From Bacteroidales bacterium UBA1253 (GTDB taxonomy: Bacteria; Bacteroidota; Bacteroidia; Bacteroidales; Paludibacteraceae): a stretch of DNA of 9,970 nucleotides. Shown piece by piece: positions 7,337-9,970 of this stretch. Each line of letters starts with the position of its first letter. Position 1 is the first letter of the stretch. The position numbers were made by a program, and so were the translations under genes. The DNA lies in assembly GCA_002308815.1 (NCBI GenBank), contig DBVX01000045.1, positions 10,823 to 20,792 of the forward strand, read 5' to 3'. Under the pieces are notes generated by a model. The model searched no databases and was not told where the DNA came from. It saw only the letters and a list, made by a program, of their open reading frames with translations.

Positions 7337-7392
7337 ATTTGCACGCCAACCACATGCGTTTTATTATAAATGCATGTGGTTGGCGTGCAAAT
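7337..7392. terminator. Perfect 21-bp-stem inverted repeat, probable terminator of the 350-aa gene
   Basis: Arms at 7337-7357 and 7372-7392 pair perfectly over 21 bp around a 14-nt AT-rich loop. The structure begins 23 nt after the stop of the 350-aa gene and precedes the restriction-modification promoter, the right place for a terminator. No run of U follows on either strand, and the stem is unusually long, so it could instead be a transcript-end stabiliser or the trace of a mobile element. Confidence 0.55.
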
Positions 7393-7415
7393 TCCGGAAT
7401 CAGATGCTTTGAATG

Positions 7416-8468
7416 TTATTCCTTCTGGCCGGTCAGTGTGTAGCGTTCGCCGTTGCGGATGATGGTCATTCTGCCGTTGCGGACCTCCTTGCGCAGCTGT
7501 GTGCCGTCCGAATGGCGGCTCTCTGACAGTCCTGTCGTAATCTTCGCCTCGGGGTGCAGGTCGTATGCGCCCATCACCTCCGTACTCGTCTCGCCCAACC
7601 ATCCGCACACCTGGTTCATCGCGTTATACACCTTCACGAAATGGATTCCATGCAACTTTACAGGCTGACGGTTCTTGTCCACAGCCCACGACAGGTCGAA
7701 CTCCGACACGTGCCGTTCGGGATGGTCCTTCAACTCGTTCGGGTGGTTGTCCGCGTATCCCCAGTCGAAGCAGTACAGCACGTAGTTGGTGCCTTTCCCG
7801 CTCAGGTCGATGCCGTTGTCGCGCAGGCGTGTGCCTGTGAACGTCATCTCGTCCTCCGCTATCCATTCGGGGTAATACGGCTGTTTGTGGAACGAGTTCT
7901 TCGGGATATAGCCCGTTACGCCCTCGCTGTCCTCCCAGCGGATATACTTGTCAGCCGGTGTGTCGTCATCGGGGCGGTAGTAGGTGATAGAGTAGTTGAA
8001 CCGTGTCTGTTCGTTGGTCTCCTCCGAGCCGGCGAGTTCATACCATTCGTCGTCGGGCAGACCGTTTCCGTTGTCATCGCGGCTGACCATCACGATTCCC
8101 GGCTCGCTGCTGCCTCCCAACGGCTCGCCTTCCTTCAGGGTGGCGGAGTAAAAGCCGTTGCCCAGTATCTTCATGTCGTATTCGCCCGCCACGTTCAGCA
8201 CCTCGTGGTCAAAACCGAACACCACATAGCCGCCGTATCCGCCGAGTGATATCATCACCTGCTTGTCATCTGCAAGGCATTCTTCTGCCTTCTGCGCCAT
8301 TGTTTCCTCGGTGTCACCAGCCTCGCTGGCGGGAAGCGTGTTGATGAACTGCCCGGGGGCGGGACGGTACTCGAACACGCGCGATATGTATGGGTTCACG
8401 CTCTCTTGCGCCTGCAATGCCGTTACCATGCATACGGCGCTCAATATGCTTGTTATTGTTTTTTTCAT
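7416..8468 (-). CDS. Secreted 350-residue cell-surface protein with a type IX-like tail
   Basis: The N-terminus MKKTITSILSAVCMVTALQA is a signal peptide with a likely signal peptidase I cut after residue 20 (ALQA-QE). The body matches a Bacteroidales family of secreted cell-surface proteins: a Ca-binding-like loop DDNGNGLPDDEW (131-142), YIRWEDSEGVTGYI (175-188), FDWGYADNHPNE (234-245), and the family-like ending AVD...VKLHGIHFVKVY...CGWLGETSTEV (262-298). The last 25 residues (RKEVRNGRMTIIRNGERY and on) resemble a short type IX secretion sorting tail and closely parallel the tail of the DUF4465-like protein upstream. A consensus promoter is present about 28 nt before the ATG. Such proteins sometimes sit near TonB-dependent transporter genes, including corrinoid uptake loci, but no transporter is visible here. 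Molecular function is not known. Confidence 0.85.
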   Translation of the reverse strand: MKKTITSILSAVCMVTALQAQESVNPYISRVFEYRPAPGQFINTLPASEAGDTEETMAQKAEECLADDKQVMISLGGYGGYVVFGFDHEVLNVAGEYDMKILGNGFYSATLKEGEPLGGSSEPGIVMVSRDDNGNGLPDDEWYELAGSEETNEQTRFNYSITYYRPDDDTPADKYIRWEDSEGVTGYIPKNSFHKQPYYPEWIAEDEMTFTGTRLRDNGIDLSGKGTNYVLYCFDWGYADNHPNELKDHPERHVSEFDLSWAVDKNRQPVKLHGIHFVKVYNAMNQVCGWLGETSTEVMGAYDLHPEAKITTGLSESRHSDGTQLRKEVRNGRMTIIRNGERYTLTGQKE

Positions 8469-8495
8469 TGTTATTGACCTTTCTTTTTATGCTCG

Positions 8496-8524
8496 CAAAA
8501 TTACATCTTTTTTCCGGTATGCAA
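8496..8524 (-). promoter_or_regulatory. Bacteroidetes-type promoter for the 350-aa secreted protein
   Basis: On the minus strand TAATTTTG (8503-8496) matches the -7 consensus TAnnTTTG. TTG (8524-8522) stands 18 nt upstream as a -33 element. Expected transcription start is near 8490, about 20 nt before the ATG at 8468. This lets the gene be expressed apart from the DUF4465-like gene upstream. Confidence 0.72.
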
Positions 8525-8542
8525 GCATTCGTCTCTGAATTC

Positions 8543-8574
8543 AAGCGGGAACGCCCTTTCTGACGTTCCCGCTT
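8543..8574. terminator. Hairpin with 11-bp stem (possible terminator)
   Basis: Arms AAGCGGGAACG (8543-8553) and CGTTCCCGCTT (8564-8574) pair perfectly around a 10-nt loop. It lies between the small ORF and the promoter of the 350-aa gene, where the upstream transcript would be expected to end. No U-run follows on the minus strand. Confidence 0.45.
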
Positions 8575-8579
8575 TGCTT

Positions 8580-8615
8580 GTCCGGTGAGTCCCATGGCAG
8601 CAAGACTCACCGGAC
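8580..8615. terminator. Hairpin with perfect 12-bp stem (possible terminator or RNA element)
   Basis: GTCCGGTGAGTC (8580-8591) and GACTCACCGGAC (8604-8615) pair perfectly around a 12-nt loop, only 5 nt from the neighbouring hairpin at 8543-8574. The pair comes after the possible small gene in the direction of transcription. There is no U-run, so simple intrinsic termination is uncertain. Confidence 0.45.
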
Positions 8616-8663
8616 GCGAAACCCGTATCTAAGGGGGTGGGTTCGTTTATGAACGGATGTCTC

Positions 8664-8807
8664 TTAGTCGCCGAACAAGGTGGGATCCGGACCATCGGGC
8701 GAATAGTTGATATCCACAGGGATGGATGACGACGGGTCACTCGCGCAGAGTGTCGTTACCATACACATTGTATATACCGCGGTAGCGGGCGAATTGTATG
8801 TTTTCAT
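8664..8807 (-). CDS. Possible small protein of 47 residues
   Basis: The frame starts MKTYNSPATAVYTMCMVTTLC, then has a polar, Pro/Asp/Ser-rich tail ending NYSPDGPDPTLFGD. The ATG is 21 nt after the stop of the DUF4465-like gene, so it would be read from the same transcript. The N-terminus has one Lys and a modestly hydrophobic stretch (about residues 8-22) ending in Cys21, loosely like a lipoprotein signal, but TTLC is not a canonical lipobox. I do not recognise a family. It could be a genuine small exported peptide, the remnant of a longer gene, or chance. Without it the space between the two exported-protein genes would be about 360 nt. Confidence 0.4.
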   Translation of the reverse strand: MKTYNSPATAVYTMCMVTTLCASDPSSSIPVDINYSPDGPDPTLFGD

Positions 8808-8828
8808 AGTTGCAATCTTGTTTTTGGG

Positions 8829-9970
8829 TTACTTCATTTCCTGGCCTTGTGCGTTGAACATCCGTCCGTTGCGGTTGATGTATAGCACGCCGTTGATCAT
8901 CTCTTTCCGTCCGTTCTGTCCGTTTTCTTCGATAGCGTCCACGCCTGTGGCTTCCTCGCTAACGCGTCCGATAACTATACGTCTTCTGCCCGGTACGGGA
9001 GCGGGTACGTAGTTGGGCACGTAGGTCATATTGAGGTAAGCGCGGTTGGCGTTCACGTGGTTCGAGCCGGTGGACTGCCACAGCAGGTTGTTGTACAGGA
9101 AGCACATGCCGGTCGGTACTACGGTGTTGTCCTCGAACGTGCCTTGCAGACCGTTGTTCAGCGATGCGTCGACGGGAGTCTGTACAGCCTCGCCCGAATA
9201 GGTGCAGCTCAGGCTTGTGGCGGTGGCATAGAAGATGTATGCCTGGCCGGCTGTGAGGTCGCCCGTCTCTTCCTCAAGGATGATGCCTTCGGAAGTCTGA
9301 GCCACTACGTTGTAGAACGTCGCGCCGCTGCGGTTGTTCGCTCCGACTGCGTAAGGCAGGCAGATGGTGCCGTATCTTCCGACTGTCAGACCGTTACGCT
9401 CGTAGGATGTCGGAGCGGGTGGGGTGGAAACGGGGAAACGGACTGCTACATCGTCGTAGGCGAAATATGCGGGAGTGGCCAAGTCGTCGTATGCACTCTG
9501 ACTGCCTCGCATATCGAAGACAACCTTGGTGACTGCACCCAAATCGCTCATATCCCATATCGTCCAATCGGTTATGATGTCATCGCTGTTAATATCGTTT
9601 CCGCGCATAAGATAGAACTCAATGGTTTCGGTCTCATCGTCATTCTCATCATAACCGGTAGCCACGATTTTGAACCAGTCCTCGTCCGTGGCGGCAGGAT
9701 TCACAAAACTGCCGTTCAGATACGCATTGAGCACGTATGTCGTGTTGTTCACATACATGTGGTCAATGACGCGGGCGACACCGTCTGCAAATTCCAAGGC
9801 ATGGCGCCCGTCAAACCAAGCACCATCATATCCGAAATGGATGGCGAAATTGTTCGAACCGTTATGCCCCGCACCGGATTCCGCCAGATCGTCCTCGTCC
9901 GATTTATAGACGGTCAGCTGCATGTCGTAGTCGCCGTAGGTGCTCAGGTCGTTGCTGCCATAGTGGCTGG
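8829..9970 (-). CDS. DUF4465-like exported protein, 5' end outside the window
   Basis: The frame is open to the window edge, so the signal peptide and true start are missing; the Met codon at 9923 is internal. The visible part shows DUF4465-like features: GSNNFAIHFGYDG, VNNTTYVLNAYLNGSF, DWFKIVATGYD, a Glu/Tyr-rich IEFYLMRG, then WTIWDMSDLGAVTKVVFDMRGS and TPAYFAYDDV, a beta-sandwich-like domain. A Pro-rich linker leads to a second beta region beginning YGTICLPYAVG, a segment common in Prevotella-type surface proteins. The last residues (RKEMINGVLYINRNGRMF and on) look like a type IX secretion sorting tail. From memory, DUF4465 proteins occur in Bacteroidetes cobalamin-uptake loci and may include B12-binding BtuH; this must be checked and is not shown by the sequence. 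The ATG of a possible small gene follows 21 nt after the stop. Confidence 0.8.
   Translation of the reverse strand, partial: SHYGSNDLSTYGDYDMQLTVYKSDEDDLAESGAGHNGSNNFAIHFGYDGAWFDGRHALEFADGVARVIDHMYVNNTTYVLNAYLNGSFVNPAATDEDWFKIVATGYDENDDETETIEFYLMRGNDINSDDIITDWTIWDMSDLGAVTKVVFDMRGSQSAYDDLATPAYFAYDDVAVRFPVSTPPAPTSYERNGLTVGRYGTICLPYAVGANNRSGATFYNVVAQTSEGIILEEETGDLTAGQAYIFYATATSLSCTYSGEAVQTPVDASLNNGLQGTFEDNTVVPTGMCFLYNNLLWQSTGSNHVNANRAYLNMTYVPNYVPAPVPGRRRIVIGRVSEEATGVDAIEENGQNGRKEMINGVLYINRNGRMFNAQGQEMK

Noticed and set aside
7337..7392. Invertible promoter flanked by inverted repeats (phase variation)
   Set aside because: Only 14 nt separates the arms, too little to hold a promoter, and the restriction-modification promoter lies outside the repeat at 7263-7295. 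No invertase gene is visible.
7554..8249. Plus-strand frame of 231 codons
   Set aside because: It lies wholly opposite the 350-aa secreted protein, whose family motifs, signal peptide and promoter are clear. The antisense product is Val/Arg-rich without motifs.
8501..8740. Minus-strand frame of 79 codons in the gap between exported-protein genes
   Set aside because: It spans both hairpins and the promoter of the 350-aa gene, lacks any plausible signal or domain, and overlaps a better-placed small ORF in another frame.
8469..8828. Cobalamin riboswitch in the visible intergenic space, suggested by a possible corrinoid link
   Set aside because: No B12-box-like sequence or matching layout was seen. 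Only two simple hairpins and a promoter are present. A riboswitch could still lie beyond 9970.

Overview
The window looks like chromosomal DNA from a member of the Bacteroidales, possibly near the Prevotellaceae or Bacteroidaceae; the genus cannot be fixed from sequence alone. The grounds are Bacteroidetes-type promoters (TTG or TTTG about 18-21 nt upstream of TAnnTTTG), a long-form PPi-dependent phosphofructokinase, a DUF4465-like exported protein with a type IX-secretion-like tail, and UmuD/UmuC sequences typical of the group. Every credible gene is on the minus strand, so transcription runs from high to low coordinates.

Layout in order of transcription. (1) 9970-8829: the 3' part of a DUF4465-like exported protein, followed by a possible 47-codon small gene (8807-8664) and two strong hairpins (8615-8543). 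(2) 8468-7416: a 350-residue secreted protein with its own promoter, followed by a perfect 21-bp-stem hairpin. The DUF4465-like protein and the 350-aa protein end in clearly related tails, so they are probably exported by the same route and may work together; a corrinoid-uptake link is a guess from family memory. (3) 7197-2903: a restriction-modification locus with its own consensus promoter. It encodes a PD-(D/E)XK nuclease plus N6-adenine methyltransferase half (635 aa), a Bro-N/DinD-like protein (291 aa) and a target-recognition half (501 aa). (4) 2851-1: pfp, a TPR protein gene, umuD and the first codons of umuC. These are packed tightly, with a 14-nt overlap and a 1-nt overlap at the last two junctions.

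The most notable feature is the restriction-modification locus. The two enzyme halves are the two parts of what is normally one type IIG/ISP-like polypeptide, and the Bro-N/DinD-like gene sits exactly at the domain junction. The gene is bounded by two copies of a 7-bp sequence (AAAATAA read on the minus strand) lying in the same codon phase of the two halves. In-silico removal of the 884 bp between equivalent positions yields one open frame of 1136 codons. The recognition half also carries two in-frame palindromic repeat insertions, one of about 63 codons and one of about 34. The locus is therefore either a recently disrupted enzyme or a deliberately split one with a regulator translated between its catalytic and recognition parts.

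Secondary points are a Cys-rich CGC-x6-CGC insert in the N-terminal region of PFP, the small ORF between the exported-protein genes, and the translational coupling of a TPR protein to the SOS mutagenesis genes umuD and umuC.
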